Positions 1 through 11,890 of a stretch of 64,000 bases of DNA are shown in pieces (position 1 is the first letter of the stretch; each line of letters starts with the position of its first letter). The DNA comes from Procambarus clarkii (lineage: Eukaryota > Arthropoda > Malacostraca > Decapoda > Cambaridae): the NCBI RefSeq assembly GCF_040958095.1, contig NC_091227.1, positions 19,659,210 to 19,723,209 on the forward strand. The letters run 5' to 3'. A program made the translations under genes and the position numbers. Under the pieces are notes generated by a model that was not told the origin of the DNA, did no database searches, and saw only the letters and a program-made list of their open reading frames with translations.

Positions 1-1060
1 CTTTTTTTTTTTTTTGCACTACATTTTGATGTGTGCTGTTTTCTCTTCAACCTGTGTTTTCTTTCAGTATTATGCTGTATATCAAATAAAAAGGAATACT
101 CTTCTCTGATTTCCATTAATCATTACAGGACTGAAAACGGTGAACAAGTCCTAAACACGAAGAAGAAAACATTAGCATACAAAAAAAACATTGTAAAAAT
201 CTTTCCAAATTTGTAAATTTATTATAGTGGGCTTAACCCTCACACTGCAGGGCAATATTATGTGCCTATCTATCCATGTACATAAGCAATAAAATTACAT
301 ATCCCAAAATTTACTTTTCTTCAGAAATTGTTAAATAGCATCTCGGAACATGTCATAAAATAAATCATTTACATACCATCATTTATTTTTTATTTATTTT
401 TTGTAGCTGGATAGTGTGGTGGCTGGTGGCAGTTGCTCAGGGATGAGTGATGGGGTGGAGTGCTGTGCAGCCATTTCTCTATTTCCATGCATATATACAG
501 CACTGTACATGGTAATCATTGATTTGGTGTTTTTGAAAGTTTTGGAGATTGTGACAGTCTGTGGAAAAAAGTAAATGGTGAACATGATGCAATAATCTAG
601 ATTTTGTTTCCTAGAAATCAAAATTTCTTAGGGAAAAGTTATACAATGTTATATAAGAAATAAAAGCTATTAATAAATAGTCATTCCGCTGTACAAAATT
701 TCAGTGTTTTTACGTGAACTGCCACAGTGTTGTCCAGCTTGTATAAAGTTGTAGCGGTTGTCAGATTTCATACAACTGCTGAAAATTCTTCAATGGTACT
801 GTTGTTTTGGACAATTTGCTGTCTGTTAATAGTGAACAAATCCTTTGATTATTTAACATTAAAAACTCTCTTAAGGGTAACAATGTTTGTAGAAAATCAT
901 ACTTTAGATTTTACTGGAAGAACTCATTAGTTATTTCAGTACTGTACACACACAACAATCCACAAACATAACATTAATCAGAAAAAATATATTTTAAAAT
1001 GTTTTTTTTTTTTTTTAATTAGCTATATTAATAGTTAATGTGATGAGTGTTGCATCACTG
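1..1060. other. AT-rich intron-like sequence
   Basis: No coding signal. Begins with a T tract (1-15) and has another T tract near 1002-1016. Short frames here lack any domain. I read it as the intron upstream of the first zinc-finger exon. Confidence 0.6.
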
Positions 1061-1062
1061 AA

Positions 1063-1083
1063 TAAGATGGGCATCCCTTACAG
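1063..1083 (+). promoter_or_regulatory. Conserved splice acceptor of zinc-finger exon A
   Basis: Acceptor GATGGGCATCCCTTACAG (1066-1083) directly precedes the open frame. It is purine-containing rather than a polypyrimidine run. The same block recurs before exons B and C almost unchanged and before D and E in weaker form. A second AG lies at 1065-1066, 17 bases upstream of the used AG. Confidence 0.75.
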
Positions 1084-1668
1084 ATGCAACTGAACAGGGA
1101 AGAACAAACGGCTGAAGGAGCAGCAGCCACAGGCGATGAGGAGGGCTTCACTTCTGTCAGCGAGTTACATCACTGTCCCTTCTGCCCTTACAACACATCC
1201 AAGAGCTTAATGTTAAAGAAACATATTCAGACGCATTGTCTAGATAATGCATATTCTTTATCACAGTTGATGCTGATTGATGACAAGACCCGATATCGAG
1301 CTGCTTGTGCTGCTGCACCAAGTAGGGGAAAACAGTATTCATGTTCAATCTGCCCATTCACTGCTTCGGAAAAATGTGGTCTGAAAGTTCATATGCGAAC
1401 TCACACTGGCGAGAGACCATTTGCATGTCCTCACTGTCCATCTAAATTTACCCAAAACGTTCATCTTAAGGATCATCTTCATATACATACCGGAGAAAAA
1501 CCATATACTTGTCCACATTGTCCATTTCGCTGTGCTAATAATAGTAGTATTCGGAGACACATTAAAACTCATACTGGAGAAAGGCCATATAAATGTGAGT
1601 TTTGCTCGTTATGTTTTATTCGGTTGTGTCAACTAAAGCAGCACACACTAACACATGCAAAGTCATAA
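1084..1668 (+). CDS. Alternative terminal zinc-finger exon A (five C2H2 fingers) of a BTB-ZF-type gene
   Basis: This is a 194-residue 3'-terminal coding exon read from the AG at 1083 in phase 0 to a TAA at 1666-1668. It carries five C2H2 fingers: CPFC...HIQTH near residues 32-53, CSIC...HMRTH (88-108), CPHC...HLHIH (116-136), CPHC...HIKTH (144-164) and CEFC...HTLTH (172-192). Fingers 2-5 are joined by TGE[RK]P-type linkers, typical of tandem DNA-binding arrays. A loop of roughly 35 residues separates finger 1 from finger 2, unlike the sister exons. The first codon is ATG, but the conserved acceptor just before it argues that it is an internal codon, replacing the valine seen at this place in the other five exons. 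In lola-like genes such exons supply the DNA-binding half of one isoform, after a shared BTB dimerisation domain; that 5' part is not in the window. An independent small zinc-finger gene is the less likely alternative. Confidence 0.85.
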   Translation: MQLNREEQTAEGAAATGDEEGFTSVSELHHCPFCPYNTSKSLMLKKHIQTHCLDNAYSLSQLMLIDDKTRYRAACAAAPSRGKQYSCSICPFTASEKCGLKVHMRTHTGERPFACPHCPSKFTQNVHLKDHLHIHTGEKPYTCPHCPFRCANNSSIRRHIKTHTGERPYKCEFCSLCFIRLCQLKQHTLTHAKS

Positions 1669-4489
1669 TTATATTCTTGATTATACAGTATATATGTGAT
1701 TCATACAGATTTATCTTAGAAATTTACTTTATTTTGAAAAAGTGTGCAGTAATAGGAAAAATTAATTCTAATATAATGTATCAAAGCAGCATAAGCAAAA
1801 CACATTTATTAGTCTTACACCATTCCCATTAAAAGGGAATGAGAAAGGCACTTAATCCCCAAAGCAATAAATGTATGTAAAGTTTACATACTCTAAATAA
1901 AAGTTAAGATGGCAATTGTTTGTAGGGATTAAAATGGTCTTCCATTAAGCATTTTCTTGAGTTATCAGAATATACAGTACTCTACTGTATTTGTAATGTC
2001 TCATTAGAATTATATGAGCATAAGACTCGCATAAAATGAGTGAAAATGTGAAGGGTGGCATATCAAACTGTGTTGATACTAAAATACAACATAAAACTTT
2101 TTGTTATTGATGTTAGTTATGCTGGTAATCTTACTAAATTTGTGTTGAAAAGGTTGATTTGAACATGAAATAGTTGTGACACTTGTGAATGTTGAGTCAG
2201 CAGGAAGAGTATCATTTGGCCTAGCTCGGGTGTCAGACTCATTTACTGTCACGGCCCAGATTTCATGTGATACTACATGATGTGGGCCATGCCAAGGAAA
2301 ACCTTCCCCCTTCACGAGTGAACCAGTTGTATCAGAAAGAAAACGACAATTTTTACCTTATTGCTTGGCATTACTACTTCCTAAGACTTGATATCTCTAG
2401 GTTTATCACATTGCATCAAAGTTTGGAGTAAATGACTGAGCTACAGCAACCTTGAGTACTGAATTTAGGTGTGCATATGCAAATTGAAAACAATGCCAAG
2501 ATTTGTTAATGTAGGAACAGGCACCAACTGTTTATTTCATTATGTTCTTCCAAACATGGACATAATCTTTGAAGCAAAACACTTTGATCTTAGGATACTG
2601 TAATTTGGTCCTAGAGACTCACAAACTGTGCCAACAGCTGCATTTAAACTTTTCCCCACAACACAAATGCAGTGTAACAATTATTTCTAGCCAAAGAAGT
2701 CCTGGTACAGTACTTAACTAATAAAGAATAGGTTATAACAAAATTAAGAAATATACAGTATCTGAGTATTTAAAGTCGGTACAATATTTGAGGCTCTTTT
2801 TTAAATTTATAAATCATGCTTCAATAGTTTTCCGAGTGGAAATATCATAAAATTCAGGTATGTCCTGTGGGAATTTCAAGGTTAAAATGTACGAAAGACT
2901 ACTGTCTTAAGAGTTGCTTCTCAAAAGGCTTGAAGCAGTGTGCACATTGTGGGCTGCTTATAGTGTGGTGGTGGGCCTCGTGTCTGACACCCCTGGTTGA
3001 GCTGGTAACTGATTGAAGGGTAACAAAGGTGACAGGGATATTACCTTCGTGTTAGGAAATACAAAAATATTCTTGCCAACAGAGTAGTTGACAAGAGAAC
3101 ATAGTGTATACTGTACCTTCACCATTAGATGGGTTAAGATTTTACAGGAATACTTTTTTCCTGTAACTACAGTTCAATAATTTGAAATACAGGTACAATA
3201 TACAGTATTACTACAGACAGGTAGATAGTGACGGACAGAGATTGATAAAAACAGTGGCACAGAGTATGACAGCGAAGGAGGGAGGTGTGGAGAGGCCACA
3301 AATTAAAGGTGTGACAGATCAGAGTGATGGGGATGGGGGTTAAGCCAACCAGGATATCTTAACATTCAGTACAATATAGCAATTTGTCGTTGCAAATTAA
3401 AGTTATTCGGTTTAAACAGGCAGTGGTAGACTGCAGGTCAGTGACTGGAGTTGGTAAAGGTATACAGTATTGTATTTTGTTAATTAAGGGGCCAATATTT
3501 CAGTATAAAAAAAACTCGCATTATAGTAGATTAATCCAGCATAGTTTGGCAGTGTTTTCTGACAAGTATGGGCAGGGATAGTTTAAGGTAAACCTTTACA
3601 TATACAATGGTTAATTTTGGATTTGGAGATTTTTCTTTCCTTTATACATATATATTACAGCATTGTTGTTTAAGGTATATTGTATCACTTCTGGTGATAT
3701 TCTTTAATAGTTTTTACTTTTAAAGCTTATCTCCAGAACTGGTGTATTCTGCCATAAAAAATTAAGAGTTAATAATTGTATGCCTGTCTTGAATTCAAAG
3801 ATATACTACTGCTATATTTAGCTGAAATTTACAAACAAAAATAAATTTAAATTAATGAATTTAGCTTTTTCATTTTTGCTTTCCTGGGTAAGCACCTTTT
3901 ATGATTGTAAGTACAGTATTTTGCTCATGGATATGTAGTACATACTGTACTTATGATTGTTATTTATCAAAGAATCATGGCTGATGGTATCAAATTTGGA
4001 AAAGTAAAGTGCCATTCCGTTTTCAAGTGAGCTGTTGAGTGAAACAAATTATTAAACTTGACTCTAATTCAAAACTGAAAAATTCTTTAATGAAGCACTT
4101 GAAACTTAATAATGTAAAGCCTTAAATAAGTAAATGTGTGTATAATTAATACTGTATGCACATTTGATGAACAAGTGGCTACTGGGCTACAAGGAGTGGC
4201 AGGAATTAGGAATTACTGTTAAATGTGGAGAGGATTGTGACGTCAGGCATTACAGAATAAGATGAGTACTACAATATTTCTAGGAGCCCGCCCACCCTTG
4301 TTGTCTCCCGGAAGCTATCTTACTGAGATGACTTTCAACTTCTGGGTCACATCAGTTGCAGGAGTCATTTAGGCTTACTGTAGATCAGAGCCAGAACCTG
4401 GCTCCCCCCACAGAGGTACAGAGAGATGGGGACTATTATTGCCCCTATCTCTGATAGTGTTACCTCCATTTTTTAATTTAATCAACCGT
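1669..4489. other. Intron or 3' UTR and spacer after exon A
   Basis: AT-rich, no coding signal. Candidate poly(A) signals AATAAA occur at about 1866 and 1897, roughly 200-230 bases after the exon A stop, so exon A could end transcripts here. A moderately GC-rich block at 4370-4460 before the Tigger-like element may be another old repeat. Confidence 0.5.
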
Positions 4490-5157
4490 CTCTGTGGAAT
4501 CCGGAGACGGTTCAACAACTGAAAATTAAGAAAACAAAACATTTTCCCATAAGAAATACAGGCTGTAATGTAAATTGAATTAATCCATTCCACACACAAA
4601 AATATTAACTTAATACATTTTATACATAGTACTACTCATATTTTGTATAGTACAGTATGTACAAGTATATCTTACCTTCACTGAGAACTCTTGTTGGCAT
4701 ATGGAAAATGGTGATTAGGTTTGGGGAAAAGGTGTTAGTGTTTGGAAGGGGAGTCCCCTTTCAATATAACATCAGGCAGTGATGACATTTCTGGGGTACT
4801 CTTTCTCACATTTGGCAATGCCACTAGGACCTGGTTGTGTGGCCATTACCCACGGAGTGATACAGTATATAATACTGTAATTACTTTTATGTTCAGAAAC
4901 TAAAAAAATCACAAAAAAAAATCACAAAGAATTAAAGTGCAGCCGTCACTAGGCAAGACATACAGTACGGGTAAACTGAGGGGCACTTCGCCCGTGCCAT
5001 CAGAACCACGCGCTTAGCTGACCCATACGTGTGTAAACCAACTATGAGAAGTGAGGCAAACCTCGAATACCGAGTCAAATTTTTAGAAGAAATTGAGCTC
5101 GAAAACTGAAAAGTTAAAAAAAAAAAGAGGGGCATTCGAAAACCGAGGTTCCACTGT
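4490..5157 (-). mobile_element. Tigger/pogo-like DNA transposon remnant
   Basis: The right end reads ATTCGAAAACCGAGGTTCCACTG-like sequence (5135-5157), the inverted form of the CAGTGG-ACCTCGGTTTTCG terminal repeat typical of Tigger elements. The left part (around 4500-4570) and the internal words at 4540-4860 recur in the same order at 25740-26060, showing a shared family. No intact transposase frame is left here. The left terminal repeat is degraded. Likely a decayed copy inserted in the intron between exons A and B. Confidence 0.7.
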
Positions 5158-5773
5158 TGTATAATACCCATTGAGAGTCTAATTCACAAAATATCAAGCA
5201 TGTGTTCAGATATTACATTTTGCTGTTGCAACCCTTATTGTTTCCACAATATGTATATATCATATGACAGAATATTTGTAATTTTTGCCTTATTGAAGAT
5301 TGACAGATCAACTGTTGAAGAAATGGCATAGATCAACTGTTTAAGACATGGCATAGCTTATCACTAGACGATCGAGTATTATAATATGACATTAGCTCGT
5401 TACATTAAATAAACAAACAAATTCTAAAGGCATGGCAGATGTTACTTATTGTAACATTTATGCTGTAGTACCTGAAATATACTGTACTCGGAAACAAGTC
5501 TTGAATTTTGTTTTTAACAATTACAGAATAATGATGACATTAGATATGTACTCCTAATCTGGGAGACAATATCATCTAAGTTGTTTCAGAAATGCAATTT
5601 TTTTTATTGGCATCTTTGCACCTTAAGTGTGTGAATAACCAGCCTTTAACATACTTAATACTGTATTTAAGTACTGTACAAGATATACAAAATATATTTT
5701 CAGAATTCTGTAATGATATTTGAGCCCATTTGCTTTAGTATTAAGAATTTATAACTCGCAATGTTGTATAATT
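5158..5773. other. Intron sequence before exon B
   Basis: AT-rich, no feature seen. The reading frame of exon B stays open upstream to about 5720, but that extension crosses the conserved acceptor and is not expected to be exonic. Confidence 0.5.
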
Positions 5774-5777
5774 GATA

Positions 5778-5797
5778 CAGCTGGGCGTCCCTTACAG
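5778..5797 (+). promoter_or_regulatory. Conserved splice acceptor of zinc-finger exon B
   Basis: CTGGGCGTCCCTTACAG (5781-5797) matches the acceptor block of exon A at 14 of 17 bases or better by eye. A second AG is at 5779-5780, again 17 bases upstream; using it would give a stop within seven codons. Confidence 0.75.
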
Positions 5798-6298
5798 GTA
5801 ACCATGATGAGTGACAGTGACAAGACTAACCAAGAAGAATCGCCAGGGGCTGAAGACTCTTTCATCAGTGGTGCTCAGTTGAACCAGTGTTCCTACTGTC
5901 CATATTTAAATTTTGATAATGATGCCATGTTGCAACATCTGATTACACACACGAAAGAACAAACATGCTACTCATGTACAGAATGCCCTTTTCGTTCTTC
6001 CTCGAAAATAAATTTTGCCAGTCACATTCGTTCTCATAGTGAAGAAAAGTCATATCCTTGCAAGTACTGTCCATTCAGAACTACCTTTGAATATAATTTG
6101 AGAGTTCATATGCGAACTCATACTGGTGAAAGGCCATATGCATGCTCTTACTGTCCATCACGATTTGCACAGAAGACCCACCTAAAATACCACCTTGCAA
6201 CTCATACTGGAGAAAAGCCCTTCCAGTGTCTTCATTGCACACTTAGATTCAGTCGGATGAGTAGTTTAAAGAGACATAACCGTGTTCATAGTAAGTAA
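5798..6298 (+). CDS. Alternative terminal zinc-finger exon B (five C2H2 fingers)
   Basis: Phase-0 terminal exon of 166 residues, from the valine codon after the acceptor to TAA at 6296-6298. A leader of about 30 acidic and polar residues (SDSDK, EESPGAED) precedes five C2H2 fingers: CSYC...HLITH, CTEC...HIRSH, CKYC...HMRTH, CSYC...HLATH and CLHC...HNRVH. The first two linkers (TKEQTC, SEEKSY) depart from the TGEKP consensus, while the last two keep it, so fingers 3-5 probably make the main DNA contact. The third finger has asparagine at helix position +3, as in exons C, D and E. The protein ends two residues after the last histidine (VHSK). Start chosen because of the acceptor, although the frame is open 78 bases further upstream. 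Same inferred role as exon A: one isoform-specific DNA-binding module of a lola-like regulator. Confidence 0.87.
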   Translation, partial: VTMMSDSDKTNQEESPGAEDSFISGAQLNQCSYCPYLNFDNDAMLQHLITHTKEQTCYSCTECPFRSSSKINFASHIRSHSEEKSYPCKYCPFRTTFEYNLRVHMRTHTGERPYACSYCPSRFAQKTHLKYHLATHTGEKPFQCLHCTLRFSRMSSLKRHNRVHSK

Positions 6299-7347
6299 GT
6301 GGTTTACATTAGTATCTCACTTTATAGAGACAGTGTGTCCTTGCTTGAACGAACCACATGGGCAAGGATGATTCGTTTCATTCGGGATTTTCTTCGACCT
6401 GTCAGACCCCAGGTAACCCCCCATCCCCACCCCAGGAACAAAATTCAATGGGCCTACATTCACTATAATTCATATGAAGGCTTGTGACTTACCTTACTAT
6501 GAGAGTAGTGTAGTGAATTATCTTCATTAATAACACTGAAGCACATTTAGGCAAGTACAAATTCATTATAACACATCCTTTTTCACATCTATATTAACCC
6601 TTTCGCGTCCCCGGCAGGCTGGCCGCCGCATACCCCAAGGTATCCTGAGCGATGTTTATACTCTCAACTTTTTTACCTCAATTGTCATGCTATGCCGTTC
6701 AATTTGGTATCAAATTGTTTGCAATAGAATGCTGTAAAGGAATATTTACATACAAGAACAAATATAACAACAACATTACCAATACCAAAAAGTATTGGTA
6801 AGATAAAGTACATACAGTAGAGTGGCCGCCTCACACCTGATGGTCCGGGTGTTGCAACATTGTCATTAGTACAACTGCTGTCATCCTCATCACCTCATCA
6901 GTATGATGTCATTTTTGAGAGGCCCTTGTGTAGTACTTGTATAACACAAGAGCATTATGTATAGCCACAGAGAATGGGAAGACGTTAGTGCACATTTTAA
7001 AACAAACCGCATAATAATCAGATAATAAATGGAATTTTTACAAATATTACATAATGACCAGGATTTACACAAAGAAACTCTACCAGTCTCGATATAAATA
7101 TTTACAAAAACTTTATTCATTATACATTTTTCATTTTGTCTAGTATAGGATAGAGCAATCATTGGGAAGTAATTTGGTATCCAAATTATGTATATTTTAT
7201 CATTATTGAAAGTAAACAAGCAAAATATTGAATTATCTCACCAAACTAGTGAAAGAGAAGGGAGGGAAGAGATCCACCAGCATCCTCCCTCTCTCTTGCC
7301 ACAATTGTGGCGTGCCTCCTGATGTCAAGTGGCAACTACGTAACATA
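6299..7347. other. Intron sequence after exon B
   Basis: No coding signal. A short GC-rich block at about 6597-6650, including CCTTTCGCGTCCCCGG, stands out from the AT-rich surroundings and may be a fragment of a dispersed repeat. No close AATAAA follows exon B in the first few hundred bases. Confidence 0.4.
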
Positions 7348-7690
7348 TTTGTCGTCAAATTTCTATAAATGTATTCAACTATTTATTTCAGTGCTGATAA
7401 TGCTATAATACAAACTTTTTATTTTTATGTAGATTTCTATCAAAAAATAATAATTTTACGCCATATGTCCGATTTATTGAGGTTACTATGCTCAAATAAA
7501 CCCCAAAACCATTACCCAAATGAATTTTAAATTATGTATTTTACTAATATTTATACTTAATCTAAAATTCATTTGTGTAATGGTTTTAGGGTTTGGGGTT
7601 CAATTGAGCACAGTAACCTCAATAAATCGGACATATGTAATTGAAAATAATTGGAAGGCTTATGATAGAGCGGAATTTGATGACAAATGC
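7348..7690. repeat. Foldback element with long inverted arms
   Basis: The segment 7463-7530 (from CATATGTCCGATTTATTGAG) is the reverse complement of 7562-7637 with a few mismatches and small gaps, around a loop of about 32 bases. An outer pair, TTTGTCGTCAAATTT near 7349-7363 and GAATTTGATGACAAAT near 7672-7687, is also inverted. The whole unit is about 340 bp with no frame, like a non-autonomous foldback transposon. Confidence 0.75.
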
Positions 7691-9162
7691 TTGAAATAAG
7701 AAATATGAATTGAAGAAACATTGAACATGTTTTATATTTTTCCAAGTGATTTTGGTATCAAAATGTGCACAACAATTGTTTTATCATTTGCACTATTAAA
7801 AGTATAATAGTGGTTGGCTTAAAGTAACACACAAAATTTTCCTATTTGGATGAATAAAATTTTTGTCTCTGTGGAAGTGGGGATGATATCAATTTATTCA
7901 CTAAAGTCGGAATACTGAATGCTGTTTTTTTAATACATTACTTTGTATTATGTGGTCTAATTATTTTAAGTAAGAAAACTCCAAATTTAGCTAAAGACAG
8001 TAAAAATCTTGCTGGTTCTTAAATCTTGATAAATCAGAGCAGGTTCTGTCCCAGTTAGTCTGACATACTGTATCAAAGTTCCACTGTATATGTACCTCTA
8101 AAATAATAATGACTAATACTTGTATATCTGTTCTGAAGACTTTTAGTAGTACACATGAATAATACAAGTAATTGTATTCCTGTATTAAACACACCGATTT
8201 CTCTTCTCACGGACAATCATTTGTTTTACTCTGTTGTAATGACACATTTACTACTAAGAGTTATCTTACACATCTGCATTTAGTAAGAAATATTGAGTTA
8301 TACCTTTATTATTGCACAAACCTTTTACATTTATATTATTTCAAATTTTTGATGGAGCTAGCTGTGCATCCTCAGTTTTAAGTCTGTTTTCCAAATTTTG
8401 TGGGAATTTGTGAGTAGCTTTATTATTTTATATACAGTACTGTACTGTATTTTGATTTACCAGTTATATGTTTGTTTCAATGAAATGAATGATATTTAGA
8501 GTCATGACAGCTCCTCTTTTTCATTTACAGACGACTGTATTCAATGCATTTATTTTATTGCATATACAGAAAAGAGTACTGTATAGAAAGTGCTTGAACA
8601 GAGATGGGCATAGATTTTATAATTTTACACTTTAAAGAGTTCCCATGATGTTAAAACACATCATCCATCTCAAAATTCCTGAAAATCAGATTATTTTTTT
8701 GATCAGTGTGGGTATAGCTTATGAAGGGACCAACAGAAGTATCAGGGGAACTATCAAGAGGTAACCTTGGACTACCTATCACTGAAAATTATACTTGCTG
8801 TGCTTGTGAATATTTTCACAATGGTTTGCAAGTTACCTACCAAAAAAAGTTTAAAAGTTATGCTTGTTTTCTTTTTTCAGCAATATAGAGCAATCATGTA
8901 CTCACTTTTCCATATTTTTTGTTTCCATTTATGGTGAAAAAATAAGAGGAATGTTGAAATGTTCATAATCATTTATTCAACTCCATAATGCATAATCTAT
9001 TACTAAAACACTTTTTGTTTTGAATCTGTAGTCTAGCAAAGTCGTTTAGAAACATTTTGACACCAAATTTATAGTTGTAACTCAAAATTAACCGAGAAGA
9101 ACATTTTAGTTGTCACCACAGCCTGTCCTCTTGAACGCTCACAATGTACGCTCACAATGTCA
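7691..9162. other. Intron sequence, nothing recognised
   Basis: AT-rich with scattered TACTGTA/TACAGTA words (for example around 8439-8451). No frames with domains and no clear repeats. Confidence 0.4.
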
Positions 9163-9275
9163 CTAAACTGATGTACTAAATTGCCCAAATCTAACCAAGA
9201 ACCCATGAATAGAAAATGGGACATCACATCAAGTTTGGGAGCTACTGTACTATGATTTTTAGTACATCAGTTTTT
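9163..9275 (+). mobile_element. Small TIR element (MITE), copy 1
   Basis: About 113 bp bounded by CTAAACTGATGTACTAAA on the left and TTTTTAGTACATCAGTTTT on the right, which are inverted repeats of each other. The interior contains TTGCCCAAATCTAACC and AGAAAATGGGACAT. An inverted copy lies at 10389-10500. Confidence 0.75.
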
Positions 9276-9974
9276 GGCCTTAGTGTATTTATACATCAAA
9301 ATGTGATGTACTTACTATATGAGAGGACGGGTTGGTTACAAAGTGGGACTTGAAATGTCCAGAACATTTCTAGTTGTGTACGTACCAATGGGTCAGAATG
9401 CTAAAGTGTGAGGAAACATTTTTATATAATAATAATAATAATAAATAATATTTATTTACAAGAAGCTACAATGGGTATGTGAGATTACAAAACATTTGTA
9501 TTTCTTGCAAAGCCACTATGCTTTTTTATTTTTTATGCAGTCTTGCATACTGCATCAGTAGGTTACTGGCATTATCTAAATATTTTCACCACTCATGAAA
9601 ATGATTAATAAAGAATCAGAAATCTAAATAAAATATGAATATTAAATATTACAGGCAAATATATGGTTTGAAGAGGGGGTTGGGCCCAGGAGCTATGAAT
9701 AACTCACTTTTCCGAGTTTCCCACCACTGTTTTTAACCAGAAAAAAAAATTACTTTCCCTATATGGCATATTTCAGTTAATTTCTTGCCTGAAAACTTAT
9801 TTTATTAAACATAATGCAAGATAGAAATGTAATAAATAAGTTGGTTCAAATATATACATCTCTGATAAGAGTAGATTCAGCTATTGTTTTAATGGTGTTT
9901 CTGTAAGTCATTTCATTGTTTAGCAGTCAAGTGGCTGACCATCAGCCTATCTAAATCTTCCTACGTGCCCACCA
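9276..9974. other. Intron with AAT microsatellite
   Basis: A short (AAT)n run at about 9427-9450; otherwise AT-rich with nothing recognised. Confidence 0.5.
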
Positions 9975-10640
9975 ACCCATATTTGCTCATCCAGCTCACC
10001 TGCTTGAAAGCCCTCTAGCCTGCCTACCCCACCCCACCTGCCCTCTAGAAACCCATCCAATCATCTCGCCTACCCGCCCTGCCTGGCCAATCCATCATTC
10101 CATCCATCGAGCTCGCCTGTCCACTTACCAGCCATCCTCCCCTTTTCAACCTGTTCGTCCAGCAATCCATCCATCCAGCCCAACCCACCTGCCCAATCAG
10201 ATTCTTGGCCATCTAGACTGCCCGCCCTTTCACCATCCCACCTAGCCCTCCTGTCTGGCCCTCCTGAACCTACCTTCCTGCCTCCCCACCAACCAGCAAT
10301 CCATCCATCCAGCTCACTTGCCTACCAGCCATCTCAACCCTTCCTCTTAAATAGTACATTGCATTTTGACATGCAAGTTCTCTAATGACAAAAACTGATG
10401 TACTAAAAATCATAACAGCTTGCAAAAATTGACATGTCCTGTTTTCTATTTGTGAATCTTCAGCTAGGTTAGGTTTGGGCAATTTAGTACATCGCTTTAG
10501 TGATGAGAGTGTTCAAGAGGCACTCACCCTGCCTGCCTGTCAGTTCGTCTGCCTCATTCCCCCCCTGCCAATCAGCATTCCATCCATCCAGTTCACTAGC
10601 CTGCCAGTCTACCCGCTCATCCCAAACCATCCAGCCTGTT
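9975..10640. repeat. Degenerate C-rich CCATCCAT-type repeat
   Basis: Two C-rich blocks (about 9975-10345 and 10510-10640) are built of loosely repeated words such as CCATCCATCCAGCTCACCTG and CCTACCAGCC. The MITE copy at 10389-10500 and a short AT-rich piece separate the blocks, consistent with insertion into a once continuous repeat. Frames through this region are by-products of the repeat. Confidence 0.6.
10389..10500 (-). mobile_element. Small TIR element (MITE), copy 2
   Basis: Reverse-complement copy of 9163-9275: AAACTGATGTACTAAAAATC at the left, GGTTTGGGCAATTTAGTAC near the right end. Size (about 112 bp) and interior words agree, so both copies are full length. Confidence 0.75.
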
Positions 10641-11519
10641 GCCTTCCCAAATATGACTAAAAAGTTACCAACATTGAATAATACAGTATTCTCCAGTTTT
10701 GTCTCAAAGCAACCAACCCAGCAACTGCTGGCTTACAGCGTCTGCCCGGCCAAAAATTGAGCAGCCAATCAAGTGGGCATATTCGTCATTTCTGAATAAA
10801 TGTCTTGGCAAGCTATATCCCGAATACAAGGGATAAACGAATGAAACATTGGCGAAAGCAGTATCATTGCCTGTATTATGAAGATATTTTAAATGTCATA
10901 TTTACAAAACAAGATGTATTTCAGTATCCCTCAGAACAAAGTTATCTTCAATATAATATACAGTACTGTACTTGTATTGTCATAAATATTTTTTTTTGAT
11001 CCGACAAAATAAAAATACCCTGTACATTAAGTTACGAGTTTAAAATTTCCACTTCTCCCAGACGATCAGTGGCATAACTCGCATAAGGTGGTATGCAGAT
11101 TTTCACTTATCTTAATATTTGGAGCTTTAAGGCCTTGTGTACAACCACTTGGTTAGGAGCTGGGTGAGGACCAGGTGGTCATGCAACAGTACACAGTGTG
11201 TCTGTCCTATGAAATTGTTGCCATTGTGATTTCTTTTGGGTTGGAGTCAGTTTTGGCTTGTTTGCTTGGATCTATGGAATGTTTAGTGGTACTGTGTATT
11301 TCACTACACTTGAAGTTTAAGGCTTGGCTAGGGTTTCAAGTGGGCCACATCTACCACCACTTTTGGCTTTTCTGTGTTGTCAGACCCAAGTCAAGTGGTG
11401 CTTTATTATCTCCAGGATCCTGGAGGCCAAATTTTGTCATACTTTAATGACTGGCCCATTTGTGCTCCCTGTTGTCAGAATTGTCTGCTAATTAGGGATT
11501 TTGTGCTTTCACAGTTGGT
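10641..11519. other. Intron sequence, possible old repeat from 11170
   Basis: AT-rich to about 11160. From about 11170 the base composition becomes more balanced and runs into the LINE fragment at 11520; this part may belong to the same insertion but I cannot find a protein match. Confidence 0.4.
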
Positions 11520-11890
11520 ACTTGGAGCATACCTGGAGAGGGTTCTGGGAGTTCTGCTTCCTATATCCAGCCTGAGGTCAGGCTCAACTTGTGATAATTT
11601 AGTCCAACAAGCTGTTGCTTGGAGTGACCCACAGGCCACTATATATCCACTTCAGTGGAGTGGAGTGATCCACTACATTTCGGTTGGTCTGGCACTTCTT
11701 ACAGGAACTTATCCAATTACCTTTTGAAGTTCATCTGTGTTCCAGTAATATTTCTAATACTTGCTGGGAGAGTACTGAATAGCCATAGACTTCTGATGTT
11801 CATACAGTACTCTTCGATTGTGTCAATTGGCAATCAACTTCTTCCTATGAGTTTACAGGACTACCATTGCCTAGTATTACAAGGCCTATG
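11520..11890 (-). mobile_element. CR1-like LINE 3'-end fragment
   Basis: Read on the minus strand, the segment gives the C-terminal tail of a non-LTR reverse transcriptase: EEYCMNIRSLWLF, LPASIRNITGT and a stop-broken LDKFL / VPDQP. The same tail pattern (FKRELDKHL, PDQPGCD) occurs on the + strand at 62166-62330. Stops and gaps show it is dead and 5' truncated. Confidence 0.7.

Noticed and set aside
1157-1572. Antisense and shifted frames over exon A
   Set aside because: Shadows of the zinc-finger coding sequence.
5720-5797. Start of exon B at the upstream methionine 5720
   Set aside because: The extension crosses the conserved acceptor block; exons A, C and E have in-frame stops at the equivalent place.
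10270-10760. Frames in the C-rich region
   Set aside because: Produced by the CCATCCAT-type repeat.
11374-11727. A 117-residue + frame as a gene
   Set aside because: Its right part is antisense to a LINE C-terminus; the rest has no domain.
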